This document shows, piece by piece, positions 49,443 to 61,100 of a stretch of DNA of 64,000 nt (position 1 is its first letter; each line of letters begins with the position of its first letter). Origin of the DNA: Cucumis sativus (lineage: Eukaryota > Streptophyta > Magnoliopsida > Cucurbitales > Cucurbitaceae); NCBI RefSeq assembly GCF_000004075.3, contig NC_026660.2:6634001-6698000 (forward strand). Reading direction: 5' to 3'. Both the position numbers and the translations under genes were made by a program. Below the pieces are notes generated by a model that was not told the DNA's origin, ran no database searches, and was given only the letters and a program-made list of their open reading frames with translations.

Positions 49443-50566
49443 CGATCGTTGGGATTGAAACGTGAAAAATGAGTAATTGTTGTTTATCCAAACCTTTGCG
49501 CGGAAGAACGAAGAAAACCAACAAAATGATTAATAATAATCTTTACGTTGAGATCATTCATTAAACTAAAATTAGGGGATAAAAATAAAATTTGTAAAAT
49601 ATTAAGACCCTAATCATTTTTCCTCTATAATCCAAAATTTTAATTTATCTCTCCTTCGGTCTATTAAACTAAAACACCTATATTAAATGTTATATCAATT
49701 TATTATTTTCTAGATTATTTTAAAATAAATCAAAATACAAACATATTTTTAAAATAGTAAAATCTACTATTTTTATAAAAATTCTATCAAAATATTTATA
49801 AATTTCTAATAGAGTATTATATATATATATTATAATACAATATAAAAATAGTAATATTTTATTATATTTGTAAATATTTTTACAAGAAGTTTTATTATTT
49901 AATTATATTTTCTTAAAACTTAAGAATATTGAAGTTTAGGGATAAGAAAGAAAATTGTAAGTAATACCTTTTAATTTTGAAAAATATTTAACTTTGAGAT
50001 TGATACAGTATGACACTTAAGTTCAATTTGACACTATTTTTTTTTTATTTAACCAATAAAACAAAGTAGAAATAAAGCATTTTCATATATTACAAAATAA
50101 AACTAAAACATTCATAAAGAGAGAAATTATAAAAAAAAAAAAAAAAAAAAGTAAATTTTATATATAGCAAAAGTTTAAATTATATGATAGTTTCGTAAAA
50201 ATAAAAATGATATAAAAGCAAGTTGAAATTGAGTATTTAGGAGGCGCGCCCGAATTCCATTGAAGGGAATCAGCTGAAGAGTTTCCGTCTCCGGGAAAAG
50301 GAGAAGGCCATATTCTTAGCCAAATTCGATCCAAGATACCTTTTTTTCAAGCGCTGAAGTTGATTATAAGATAGGACAGATAATCCCACCTAGCTGGTAA
50401 ATTTCAAAGCTCTCAACTTCCTGTCTGCCCATTAGGTGTTTGTCAAAAAGTCTTGCCTAAAATTCGTCAAATTTCTCTTCATTTTTTATGAAGTTCGATA
50501 AGATTTTGGTCACTTGTTTCAAATATAAGTATGTTATTGATTAAACATACCACCAATTAAGTAGGT
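49443..50566. promoter_or_regulatory. Shared upstream region of ATG6 (-) and the PPR gene (+)
   Basis: About 1.1 kb between two divergent start codons. The centre is very AT-rich and includes a degenerate dispersed repeat (about 49690-49910) and an A run near 50132. A GC-richer patch at about 50240-50310 precedes the PPR gene and probably belongs to its leader. Promoters for both genes must lie here; no specific element is convincing. Confidence 0.55.
49690..49910. repeat. Degenerate dispersed AT-rich repeat, copy 3
   Basis: Shows ATATTTTATTATATTTGTAA and related segments ATATTTATAAATTTCTAATAG, in the same family as the copies near 20.4, 25.2 and 53.8 kb. Strongly decayed. Confidence 0.35.
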
Positions 50567-52060
50567 ATGAGTATTAGGTGGCCAAGGATTTTAACGCCCA
50601 CATGTTTATCTCAGATTATTAGGAAGCAGAATAATCCCCAAACAGCTTACCAACTGTTTAAGGAAGCCAAATGTAGGTACCCAGATTATCGGCACAATGG
50701 TCCAGTGTATGCCACAATGATCAATATACTCGGAAACTCGGGCAGAGTTTCCGAGATGAGAGAAGTGATGGATCAGATGAGAGATGACTCTTGTGAATGC
50801 AAAGATTCTGTATTTTCATTTGCAATTAAAACGTATGCTAGTCATGGATTATTGGAAGATGGTATATCTCTTTTTAAAAGTTTTGGGAGATTTAACTGTA
50901 CCAATAGAACACAAACTTTCAATACTCTTTTAGAAATCCTGTTGAAGGAATCTCAGCTTCATGCTGCTTGTCAGCTTTTTCAGGAGTGTTCTTATGGTTG
51001 GGGAGTGAAATCCAGGACTCAGTCCTTGAATTTGTTGATGCAATCTCTCTGCCAAAGAGGTCAGTCGGAGCTTGCTTTACATGTCTTTCAAGAAATGGAT
51101 TACCAAAGTTGCTATCCAAATAGACTGAGTTATTTGATTGTAATGAAAGGACTGTGTCAAGATGGTAGGCTTAACGAGGCCATCCATTTGTTGTATTCCA
51201 TGTTTTGGAGAATTTCCCGAAAGGGTGGTGGCGGGGACATAGTAATTTATAGAACCCTTCTGTTTGCTTTGTGTGATAATGGAGAGATCGAGCAAGCTGT
51301 GGAAATACTTGGCAAGATCTTGAGGAAAGGACTAAAAGCCCCTAAACGGGCTCATTACCGAATCGACTTAGATCAATGCAGGAATAGCAACCTCACCATT
51401 GAGGAAATCAAGAGTTTAATCAATGAAGCTTTAATCAAAGGCGGAATTCCCAGTTCAGATAGCTATTGTGCCATGGCTGTTGATCTATATAACGAAAACA
51501 AGACTGATCAGGGAGATAAAGTGGTTAGCCACATGATAGCTAAAGGCTTCAGGCCACCATCCTTGATCTATGAAGCGAAAGCAGCTTCATTATGCAAAGA
51601 AGGCAAAGTTGACGATGCAGTCAAAGTAATTGAAGAGCAAATAGTGGGAGGCTGTGTTCCAACTATTGCATTGTACAACATCGTTCTGAAGGGTCTTTGT
51701 GATGATGGAAAATCAACAGTGGCTATGGAGTATTTGAAGAAAATGGCAAAGCAGGTCGGTCTTGTTGCCAACAAAGAAACTTACAGCACTTTAGTACATG
51801 GACTTTGTCTCGAAAATCGATATATTGAAGCATGTAAGGTTTTAGAGGAGATGGTAATCAAATCGTTTTGCCCTTGCTCTAACACATTCAATACACTTAT
51901 CAAAGGTCTTTGCTCAGTTGGAAAACACTATGAAGCTGTGATGTGGTTGGAAGAAATGATTAGCCAAGGTCAATTGCCTCATGTTTGTGTCTGGAATTCT
52001 TTGGTTTCATCTTTGTGTTGCGATGTGGCTGGCATCGATATGTGTTCCAGGGTTTTATGA
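50567..52060 (+). CDS. P-class pentatricopeptide repeat protein (At1g05600-like)
   Basis: Intronless frame of 497 residues, typical of plant PPR genes. From memory it follows Arabidopsis At1g05600 along its whole length (start MSIRWPRILTPT, middle DSCECKDSVF, LLYSMFWRISRKG, GKILRKGLKAPKRAHY), so it is probably the orthologue. About ten 35-residue repeats are visible, recognisable by recurring LxxxLCxxGxxxxA and xTYSTLVHGLC patterns; no E, DYW or CCCH extension follows, making it P class. These proteins bind organellar RNA and guide stabilisation, splicing or translation; the N-terminus (basic, Ser/Thr-rich) could be an organelle signal. It ends slightly short of the Arabidopsis protein (about 504 residues). 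Divergent from ATG6; a tRNA gene follows on the opposite strand. Confidence 0.95.
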   Translation: MSIRWPRILTPTCLSQIIRKQNNPQTAYQLFKEAKCRYPDYRHNGPVYATMINILGNSGRVSEMREVMDQMRDDSCECKDSVFSFAIKTYASHGLLEDGISLFKSFGRFNCTNRTQTFNTLLEILLKESQLHAACQLFQECSYGWGVKSRTQSLNLLMQSLCQRGQSELALHVFQEMDYQSCYPNRLSYLIVMKGLCQDGRLNEAIHLLYSMFWRISRKGGGGDIVIYRTLLFALCDNGEIEQAVEILGKILRKGLKAPKRAHYRIDLDQCRNSNLTIEEIKSLINEALIKGGIPSSDSYCAMAVDLYNENKTDQGDKVVSHMIAKGFRPPSLIYEAKAASLCKEGKVDDAVKVIEEQIVGGCVPTIALYNIVLKGLCDDGKSTVAMEYLKKMAKQVGLVANKETYSTLVHGLCLENRYIEACKVLEEMVIKSFCPCSNTFNTLIKGLCSVGKHYEAVMWLEEMISQGQLPHVCVWNSLVSSLCCDVAGIDMCSRVL

Positions 52061-52231
52061 TACTGGAGTATTTACTATAAAAATCTCATTCTGGTTCTTT
52101 CAAAATATTGAATGACACTTCATTTTGTTTTCATTTTTTGATATATTGATTAATGAGTTTAGTTAATTGATTTTGCTGTTAGTTTGTAGCAACAAATCAA
52201 TTATTTAATATATAAAGCAGGAGGAAAAAAA

Positions 52232-52303
52232 AGGGCCCAACCGGGTTCGAACCGGTGACCTCTTGATCTGCAGTCAAATGCTCTACCACTGAGCTATGGA
52301 CCC
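52232..52303 (-). tRNA. tRNA-Cys (anticodon GCA)
   Basis: On the minus strand the 5' end GGGTCCATAGCTCAG starts at 52303. It shows an acceptor stem pairing GGGTCCA with TGGGCCC (one G-T pair), an A box (TAGCTCAGTGG), an anticodon loop CTGCAGA with GCA, and a B box (GGTTCGAACC). The discriminator is T, as usual for tRNA-Cys. No intron and no encoded CCA. A run of eight T on the minus strand, starting at the discriminator (52232-52225), serves as the Pol III terminator. Confidence 0.97.
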
Positions 52304-54535
52304 GTTTGAAACTCATATTAATTGTATCATATTTATTTTATTTACGTTTTTTGTTGCATAATTTTAGTGGCCATAATTCAATGCTACGTTTGAAGTGAAC
52401 TCATTCCCTATCCATTAATTTTTCTTCTCCATTTTATCTAATATTCTATCCAACTCCATTTATATATACATTGTGAAATTTTTAATAAATATTGATTTTG
52501 ATGAATATTGGTAAAACAATTTCAAAAATTATTTAATTTAGTATTTCCAATTTATACCCTTAAACTTTTAAACTAAGTTTGTATCATTTAAACTTTGAAA
52601 CTTGAGATCAATTTTAATCCATTTGATATGTATATAAAAGTTTGGAGTCTAAATAACAAATTTGTGGCTAGATAAAAATTTATAATTTATTCGTTGTGAT
52701 TTTAATATTAATGTATTGCTTTCTTTGTTTTCTCTTCTCGAATTTATTTCTCTTCATTCTCTCAATTTTTCTCTCGATCTTCCTACTACGATTGCTTCCT
52801 TGTATTTAGAATTTTATGTTCTTTACTCTCTCTATTTCTTCTCGCTCTTGCTAGGTTTCACTCACTTTGCCCCTTTTCACTTCTCTTATTTTGATAGTTT
52901 GAACATTTTGTTCCTTATTCTCTCTATTTTCTCTAATTCTTTTGATTTGCAGTAGCCAGAGCCCAACACACTCGGACAATAGTAACTGTTTTGATAATCT
53001 TTTTTAGATACACGAGCAAACAAAAAAGAAAATCGTGTTTAAATTTGCATTGATAATATACCATTTGAGTTTTAAAAAACCATAAACAGAATAATCACCA
53101 AACATGACTTTTAGAGACGTTTTTTATTATGAAAGTTGATGAATCTTCTGTGTTTACATAGGACATATGAAACTAAGGGTAAAGATTCGTGTGAAAACAA
53201 ACAAAAATTTCAAAACCAAATGATTATATTTCGACTTTAAAGTTTTCATTGCAATAGGAAGCTTGAATATCACTTTAAACATAGAACCTTTGTTTTTTAG
53301 GGATCTTTTGTTTTATGAGAATCTGAGATTCATATAGAATGGGTATATAGATTATCGCTTTTGTTTTGTTGTAATGTAAGATGTCTAGACATTTGAAAAT
53401 TTTCGAGCATCTTATAATATCTTTTAAAGAGAATATTTTGACAGTTTCATATGTCTTTATGAAACATGAGTTTTCTGAATTATCATATCAAGAGTAACAA
53501 CGCTTTTTACCTTTTTAATCTTTTCGTCGATATAATTATAAATTTGACGTTTCTTTATTTTAATTTTATAATTAACGTAAATGTTATCAACTATGCATGT
53601 CTTTTGAAATACTCAAATTCAAATTTAAATGGTTCAAATTAGTACATATTATTTGGTCAAGAAAACTATATTAATTTTTAAATATAGACCTTTTAAAATT
53701 AATAAAAGCAAATACGTTAAATGAGTTTAAGGTAATTATTTTAAATGACAAAACTGTAGAAGTATTTACAACTATAACAAAATATATCAATGAAGGACTA
53801 TTATTATCTACCATTAGTAGACGAATATAAATGTTTATCACTAATCGAGAGTAACATTTTACTATATTTGTAAATATTTTACTCTATTTTATCATATTTG
53901 AAAATATCTCTTAGGTTAAACTCATGTTAAATTAATGAATAGTCCTAAGAACAAATTGAAGATATTTTTGGCTAGAAATTCCATAAAACAAACAAAATTT
54001 TGCAAGTGTTCTCACACATCTTTAAAATATTTGCACAAAACAAACATGATTATCGAAGAATAGTCGTTCTCGAGAAAGGAAGACCCTTGGAGTGTAATGT
54101 CAAGAAAGGTTCAAAGTTGGATTTGGAAAAATTAACCTAACAAAACATTACACAATTGTTGTTTGAAGGTAGGAGTAAAGAGTAAAAAGTTTCGATATTT
54201 GTGATTTGGTTTGAGAGTAAAATTCTCATAAATACACACACTTTAATATTTAGATAAATATGTGAAGAAAATTAGGAAGTAGTTGGTTTTAGTTGAGTGG
54301 CTTTCTTCTTTCTCCTCCGTTTCAATTTCATCTTTGTGGCTTTTGCAGTGAAAAAACGAACACCAAAATCCTCACGCCTCAGAAAAGGCGGCGATTTCCA
54401 AGCTCCTTCTCCTCGTTTCCTCCGCCCCTTTCTTCATTCTCTTCCCCTTTTTATATCTTTCTCTTCTTTTCTCTTTTCTTTCATTTTCCCATCTCTCCTT
54501 TTTCCCATTTACTCCCTTCTTCTTTCTCACACACA
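52304..54535. promoter_or_regulatory. Intergenic and promoter/leader of the PDH E1-alpha gene
   Basis: AT-rich with no credible gene. A clear dispersed-repeat copy lies at about 53730-53900. From 54290 the sequence is strongly pyrimidine-rich (a CT-rich 5' leader) up to the start codon at 54536. The leader frame is open upstream of that ATG but its composition is not protein-like. Confidence 0.55.
53730..53905. repeat. Dispersed AT-rich repeat, copy 4 (best preserved)
   Basis: Order of parts: ATTATTTTAAATGACAAAAC, GTATTTACAACTATAACAAAA, CTACCATTAGTAGAC, TTTATCACTAATCGA, ACTATATTTGTAAATATTTT, ATATTTGAAAATATC. The same order, more decayed, is seen near 20280-20500. Confidence 0.55.
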
Positions 54536-56873
54536 ATGTCCTTCTCTTCATCACTCAAAATCCTCCAACCCCTTCCTCTTAACTCCACCAGATCCAATGA
54601 CAAACCCCTTTTATTTGATCCCTTTAGATCCACCTCCAAGTTTCTTGGATCTCGATTTCGTCTCCCTTCTCTCTCTAAATCCAATACTCGTTGTCGATCT
54701 TCCCCTGTTGTTGCCGTTTCCGATGTTGTCAAGGAGAAGAAGCTCAAACCCAGTTCCAATTTGGTACTTTTTTTTTTTTTTTTTTTTTTTAATTCTAGAT
54801 TCTGAATTTGTTGTATTGATTGATTTGTTATTTGGGTTTTTAATGTCCTGCAAATTATGGGGGGATTTGGTAATGTTGCATGACATTTTAGCTTTAACGA
54901 TTTTGCTTTTGTTGGTTTTGGTTTCCCTGTTGTTATTTTCTTTTGGAAAATTGGATGGTTTGATTGAGATTGTCTTTTTGAAATTGGAAGTTATATTGTT
55001 CTTTTGTCCCATCAGTGGAATTAAAATTTTACTCTACTGAAGCTTTTGTGTGCATTGCTTTGCTGCATGAAGCATCTTGGTTTAAAAGTTCTTCACTTTT
55101 TTTGGTTCCTTTTATTGTCTCCACACAGCTGATTACAAAAGAAGAGGGTTTGGTACTCTATGAGGACATGATATTAGGCAGAGAATTTGAGGATATGTGT
55201 GCACAGATGTATTACAGAGGCAAAATGTTTGGTTTTGTTCACCTTTACAATGGCCAAGAAGCTGTTTCCACTGGGTTCATCAAGCTTCTTACACAGAGGG
55301 ATACTGTAGTAAGCACTTATCGTGATCACGTTCATGCTCTCAGTAAGGGAGTTCCATCTCGTGAGGTCATGAGTGAGCTTTTTGGAAAGACCACTGGGTG
55401 CTGCCGTGGCCAAGGTGGCTCAATGCATATGTTCTCAAAAGAACATAATCTGATTGGGGGATTTGCCTTCATTGGAGAAGGCATACCAGTGGCCACTGGT
55501 GCTGCATTCACGTCTAAATACAAGAGAGAAGTTTTAAAAGAGGCAGACTGTCAAGATGTGACATTGGCATTTTTCGGGGATGGAACTTGCAACAATGGCC
55601 AGTTCTTCGAGTGCTTGAACATGGCAGCTCTGTGGAAATTGCCAATCGTATTTGTTGTGGAGAATAATCTTTGGGCAATTGGAATGTCGCATTTGAGGGC
55701 TACTTCAGATCCTGAGATTTGGAAAAAAGGTCCTGCATTTGGAATGCCTGGTGTTCATGTTGATGGTATGGATGTTTTGAAGGTGAGAGAGGTTGCAAAG
55801 GAGGCAATTGGAAGAGCCAGAAGAGGAGAAGGACCGACTCTCGTGGAATGTGAAACCTATAGGTTTAGAGGACACTCTCTGGCTGATCCAGATGAACTCC
55901 GTGACCCAGGTTAGTGCTCTTAAATCCATACCTACAATTGGGTCTGTCATATTCAAAATATGCCTTTGCTTGGCCTTCTTGACATTTATTATTACGGCTA
56001 GTCAAAGTTCCTTAATTCATTTCTCGTGAATATGATAGCTGATCTCTTAATTCGTACTCCATCATAGCCATTTAAGGATAATTCATTCAGGGTTGTTAAT
56101 GAGCTGCACCGCTTGCAATTCACTCATTAGTTAACTCGAAATTTTTTCTCATTTGTTAATTAGATTTTTTGTTTTTCTTTATTTTTTAAATGGAATCAAC
56201 TAACTTTGATTGAAAAAAAAAATGTAAGAATACAAGGACATACGTCCACCAAAGCACCCCTTCTAAAGAAAGGGCTTCCACAACTGAGTAAGATATTACT
56301 TAGAGAATAATTACAAAAGAAAAAAAAGCTTTGAAACTGAAGCACGAAGCGAGACATGAAGACTCACGAGGAATCAAATCTCACTCGTGTTCCTGTTCAA
56401 ACCTCTAAACACACTAGTGTTCCTCTTCCCTCGAATATCCCACAATAAAGCTGATTCTTCATAGATGATAGAAATTGATGTCCCCATCAGGTTCTTCATT
56501 GTACCTTACACGCACAAATGTAGTAGTTTCTTATCTAAGTATAGTAACTCCGGAAAGTACAAAGGATTAAGAATTCCCTGATTTAACCATTGCAGATGAG
56601 AAGGCTCGTTATGCTGCCAGAGATCCCATTGCAGCTTTGAAGAAGTACATGTTGGAGAATAAACTAGCCAATGAACAGGAGCTAAAGGCAATAAAGGATA
56701 AGATAGTTGAGGTGGTTGAGGAGGCAGTTCAATTTGCAGATGAAAGCCCCCATCCAGCAAGAAGCCAGTTATTAGAGAATGTCTTTGCCGATCCTAAAGG
56801 CTTTGGAATTGGGCCTGATGGAAAGTACAGATGTGAGGATCCCAAGTTCACAGAAGGAACTGCACATGTCTAA
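54536..56873 (+). CDS. PDH-E1 ALPHA: Plastid pyruvate dehydrogenase E1 component subunit alpha
   Basis: Thiamine-diphosphate-dependent decarboxylation of pyruvate in the plastid PDH complex, supplying acetyl-CoA for fatty acid synthesis; works as an alpha2beta2 tetramer with E1-beta. Exons 54536-54763, 55129-55909 and 56596-56873 give 428 residues, the same length as the Arabidopsis plastid protein. Residues 1 to about 60 form a Ser/Thr/Arg-rich, acid-poor transit peptide. The catalytic region starts at about 78 ([19 protein letters not shown]). YRDHVHAL at about 140-147 and GQGGSMHMF at about 171-179 follow. The ThDP/Mg motif begins GDG at 226-228 and ends with ENN near 254-256. The phosphorylation-loop region reads [15 protein letters not shown]. 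The plastid rather than mitochondrial type is shown by the [15 protein letters not shown] and [10 protein letters not shown] wording. The start ATG (54536) follows ACACACA and gives the expected transit peptide. Intron 2 contains a LINE tail. Confidence 0.97.
56170..56460 (-). mobile_element. LINE C-terminal/3'-end relic in PDH intron 2
   Basis: On the minus strand the piece from about 56450 reads as a degenerate LINE ORF2 tail: [17 protein letters not shown], then [10 protein letters not shown], then [11 protein letters not shown], the usual order (LWxIWxERNxxxF ... WxS) at the end of plant LINE polyproteins. A T-rich 3' untranslated part then ends near 56190. It is antisense to the PDH gene. 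Confidence 0.7.
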
Positions 56874-58130
56874 ACTTCACGAACTTTGTTGTCTATCTAA
56901 GTCTTTTTATTTATTTTTATTTGTTTTCTTTACTGTTCCTGTTGGGTTATTTTCTGATTATTTGTAATTGAATGTTAAATTAGCTTTTTTCTGAAGCAAC
57001 TAGGAATTTCCTTCCTTTCTTCAGGTTGTGCTGTAGTTTTTTTTTTCTTTCTTTTTCTTCTTTTTCTTTTTACCAATTTTGATTTAGTGTATGATACAAA
57101 CATTCCTCTACTAATCTAGTTATGTGGGAGATGGAAGCATTGTTTAATGCTTTACATATTATGATCATGAGCAGTTTAAACGCTATCGTAGTTTTGGAAC
57201 TTTTATACTTCATACTTCATATTCTGTTTTCATCCTTCTACTCTGGTTTTTGCTCCTTTTGCCCTAAATTTAATTAGGCCGAGGTGTAAAGTTTTGAAGG
57301 TTTCAACTGTAGTTTGTCTTCTCAAGTATTTTTTCAAACATGAAAGTTGAAGCACATCTATAATAATGTTTGGATTTGGATTCAAGGGAGAATTTCCTCA
57401 GTCAGTGGACGGAGTTGCTCCATATGTAGCTCAATGCATGCACTTAGTGTTTGGTATGCATTCTCTCCTTTACGATTGTACATGTGTCTGAATTGAGAGC
57501 CTTTCACTTTTTAGATAAGATTTGAGAGTCTTTCAGCTTTCCAGTTATTAGCCAAAATAAAAAATAATAAAGGTAATTTAACATCCTCCCAATTAGAATC
57601 GATTATATGGTTTGACATGATTATGAAATAATTACAATCAATTTTGCACATCTTTAATGAGTCTAGAGATCCACTCAAGCTTTAATTTTTTTGGTTTTAA
57701 ATGATTAAATTTTATTTTAAAAGATTAAAAACATCTTTTGAGTGATTTTGAAAATAGAAAAATGACTTAACTAATTTTACAGTCCTTTATAAAACAAGTA
57801 CAGTCTATACTTCTAAAAAGGAAAGAATTATCAATTTTTCTGCAATTGTATATCTGAGAATGCATTATTTATTTAGATAAAATGAGGAATGGATTTGGAC
57901 CAGAAGTTGCTTTCATAGTTCTTTTCACAAGAAAAACAACAAAAATTTTAGCATTAAACGTCCAAGGTACATCTGCTTGCCTTAAGAATCTGTGATTAAA
58001 ATTTCAAGTAACTAAAGTTGAAAAAATCAACCAAAAAAAGGAAAAGATAAAGATAAAACCAAGAGAGCTATTTCTTGACATGAAATAACCAAAGAATTAT
58101 AAGGTAATATTGTGAGTATAGAAAATAAGC
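56874..58130. other. Intergenic between convergent PDH E1-alpha and COG4 genes
   Basis: Holds the two 3' untranslated regions and AT-rich spacer. A T-rich stretch lies at 57037-57070. No credible coding frame or RNA gene seen. Confidence 0.6.
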
Positions 58131-61100
58131 TTACAATTTAAGAGCAGCTATTGCTTCAGGTTTAAAATCAACTCGGAGACCCAATACACGCCTAACCTCT
58201 GCTGGAGTAAGTCTCCATGTCATAGGTCCCGAGTTCTCTCCCCAGAAGTCTAGAATCTCTGAAACCTTCTCTAAATTGAGAATCGTGGCCATTTGAGTGA
58301 GACGAGCAAACTTATCTCGAACTGTTCTTTGAGTCATGCTGGAAAAGTGGCTTACTAATGCCCTTGCATCTCTGTCAAGTTGAAGCCCTCCAAGCTGACT
58401 AAACCTTTTCTGCACCATAATCACTTCAAGCCTTTTGACAATAAAGTCGATGACCAAATGCACGAATGAGTCGTAATTGTTGGCAGTCATTAGAGGCTGA
58501 AGCCATGCCACATTGGTTTCCACTGCATGGAGAAGTCTTTGGACCCATGGGTCATTCACTTCGTTATCAGCATACTCAGTCTCAGACAATTCATAGCTAA
58601 TTGTTGCAACCGTATCTAAAACTGGGCGAATCCGTGGTGCTATAGTTCCAACTAATTGTTCCAGGCCAGCATTCAAAGCTTGCTTGAAAGTGTTGCTCAT
58701 GTCACCCAATTCAGATAAACAAGATTTCACTTTTTCTCTTTCTGCGGGCGCAGGAAATACCTGGCAAAAGTGGTTCCAGACAATTTGTGTTAATTAACAT
58801 ATATTGGGAGAACACTGCAAAATCAGAACAAATTATGGGACCGGGCAGGTTCAGATGGAGCAAAGAACAGTAATTGAAGTATCCCAATCGAGACGTAATT
58901 AATTTCGGGGAGAGATGAAATATGAGAGAATAAAAAACACTACATGTCGATGTTGTCAACACACGATTGTCATTCCTTCATTGTGAAACTATTCATCCAG
59001 AGCTACTTCATAAGTCCCCATAAGAATTACACATTTCTATGGCTGAAAGTAGCATTGTATAGCATTACCGAATTATGAAGGTCTAGAACAAGGAAACAGA
59101 CTAAAAAATTAGTGAAGACCAAATTCAGGGACAACAATTTGATTCCATCTTCTGAAGGTAAAAAAACTGACAAAAAGCTCTGAAGCTCTCAAACCTTCCC
59201 AAAACATTCCATCTCTCATCTCACTGTTATTAATTGATGTAAAGCTCTTGAAGAGGTCTGAGCTATACTCCCAGAATTCTCTAAACTAAAATTCTCCAAA
59301 TCCCCTTGGCTTCCTATCCTCCCTAAATTCCATAAACTGCTGTTACTAACTTTCATGTTACTACAAAATTCGGCCTCACATTAGGGATGTCAGGATTATG
59401 GCAAGGTAATTCCTCCCTCTAGGTGTCAACGATAAAAAAGTTCTGTACTTATCTTTTGTCTATAAGCTAAATAATTTGAACAATTGAACCCTTTTTTTAG
59501 GAGTACTAATTTCATTAATGAATGTAATAAAAATGTGACGTCAATTGAAAAACAAAGAAAAAAACCTATAATATTTAGGGCTGTTTAATAGAACCCTTTT
59601 TTGTAACGGCTTCATTCTTTTTTGGCTTTTGTCATAGCTGCTTTGGTTTTAACTTCCTTATGTGATGAGTTGTTCTTCATTTGTTTTATGGGAGTATGAT
59701 TTTTCTAAGGGCTTCCAGGCACAAAATGGTCCCTTCCTAGAAACAAAATAACTAAGGGCGCTATTTAATCTAATAACATATAATTGGAAACTACAGATTT
59801 AACGAAAAATAAAGCTTTATGTCATGTTTTAATTGTTTTTTGAGGTGTTTGGCAGCAGATTTAGAAAGTCCCAATTTAAAAAACTATTCAAAATGTGTTA
59901 TATTTTGAAACTATATTATCAAATACGTCTCCAATAATATGTTTGGATCGGAAATCTGCTGTGATGGCACATCCACAGTATGAACTGGAAACATCCCCCC
60001 TAAGCCATGGATTTTCGGGAGTTTTTAATATTCCCGAATCAAAAGAAGCATCGATTGCTGAGGTTGGAAATACTGGGGTTTGGAAATCAGTTTTGGGCTT
60101 TGAACTTCGGAGGGAACCTCAAATATGAGAAGATTGACGAATGGGCCTCTTTCTCTCAGCTCATTCCTAGTCTTGGGTTGAGACTACACTTGGGAGACAA
60201 GGAGGGAATTAATGACTTCTACGATGAGGTTACACACTTGATAGTTTAACTACTCTTAAACAAGAATGGAGGATATATCCAACTCAACTAGTGAAACTAA
60301 AACAAAACATCAGTTGTGGAAACTGCAGTTTAATAAATTCACACAACAGACGTATCAGCCGTATGATGAGCTAAGTAATGTCAAAAGCAATACTCATTGG
60401 CCAAGAGTGTAATGCACACAACAGATTACGAAGTTAACAAAATGGGTTTGTCATCTCCAAGGACCTTTTAAACAATAAGCAAAGAAGGCATAAAACGTGA
60501 AAAATGGAAACTAAAAGTGTAAGAACAGCAGTAGTTATCTTTGAAGTAAATGTTAAGGTGAAGTATTATACCTCCGCACATTGCTCCTCAATCTCATGTT
60601 TCAGTTTCAAAACATATTCACTACTCACGTCCATGTTATTCAAGGCTGTTGCAATCTCTGTCCCTGTCTTTTGTACACCAACACCCCCCAAAAATAGTTT
60701 TGCGCCTAAATTTGGTTCTCGCATTTTTTGTTGTAAGGCCTCTTGGTACTCATTGCTCAATAGACTACTAGCACCACTCAGAACTGCAATCAATGAGCTG
60801 ATATTCGAAGTGGAAATTGCACGTCTTAAGCAACTCTGTAGAACATAGAACACGTCGTCCACCATAGAAGTTGTAAGACTATCAGGCACCGGCTCATCTA
60901 TCTTGATTGCTTTTCTCACATTTTCAACCATGAAAAATCCCTCCAGAATCACATAAAATCCTGTGATATCTTGAACTGCTTTACTAAAACTTCCACTTCT
61001 GAAAGCCTTTGTAGCTCGGGGAACCAACTCTGGATCTATAGAACTCAAACCCTTGATTTTGGAGACCATGAATTCAGTGTAATCCTCACCTAACTGCATC

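Noticed and set aside
50244-50258. GGCGCGCC followed by GAATTC resembles a cloning linker (AscI/EcoRI)
   Set aside because: It lies in continuous plant sequence that reads as the PPR gene's leader, with no vector sequence around it. Two rare-cutter-like sites can occur by chance in a GC-rich leader.
54293-54535. In-frame extension of PDH E1-alpha upstream of the ATG at 54536
   Set aside because: The extension is Phe/Ser/Pro-rich sequence from a CT-rich leader and would precede a normal transit peptide; the 428-residue form matches the family length exactly.
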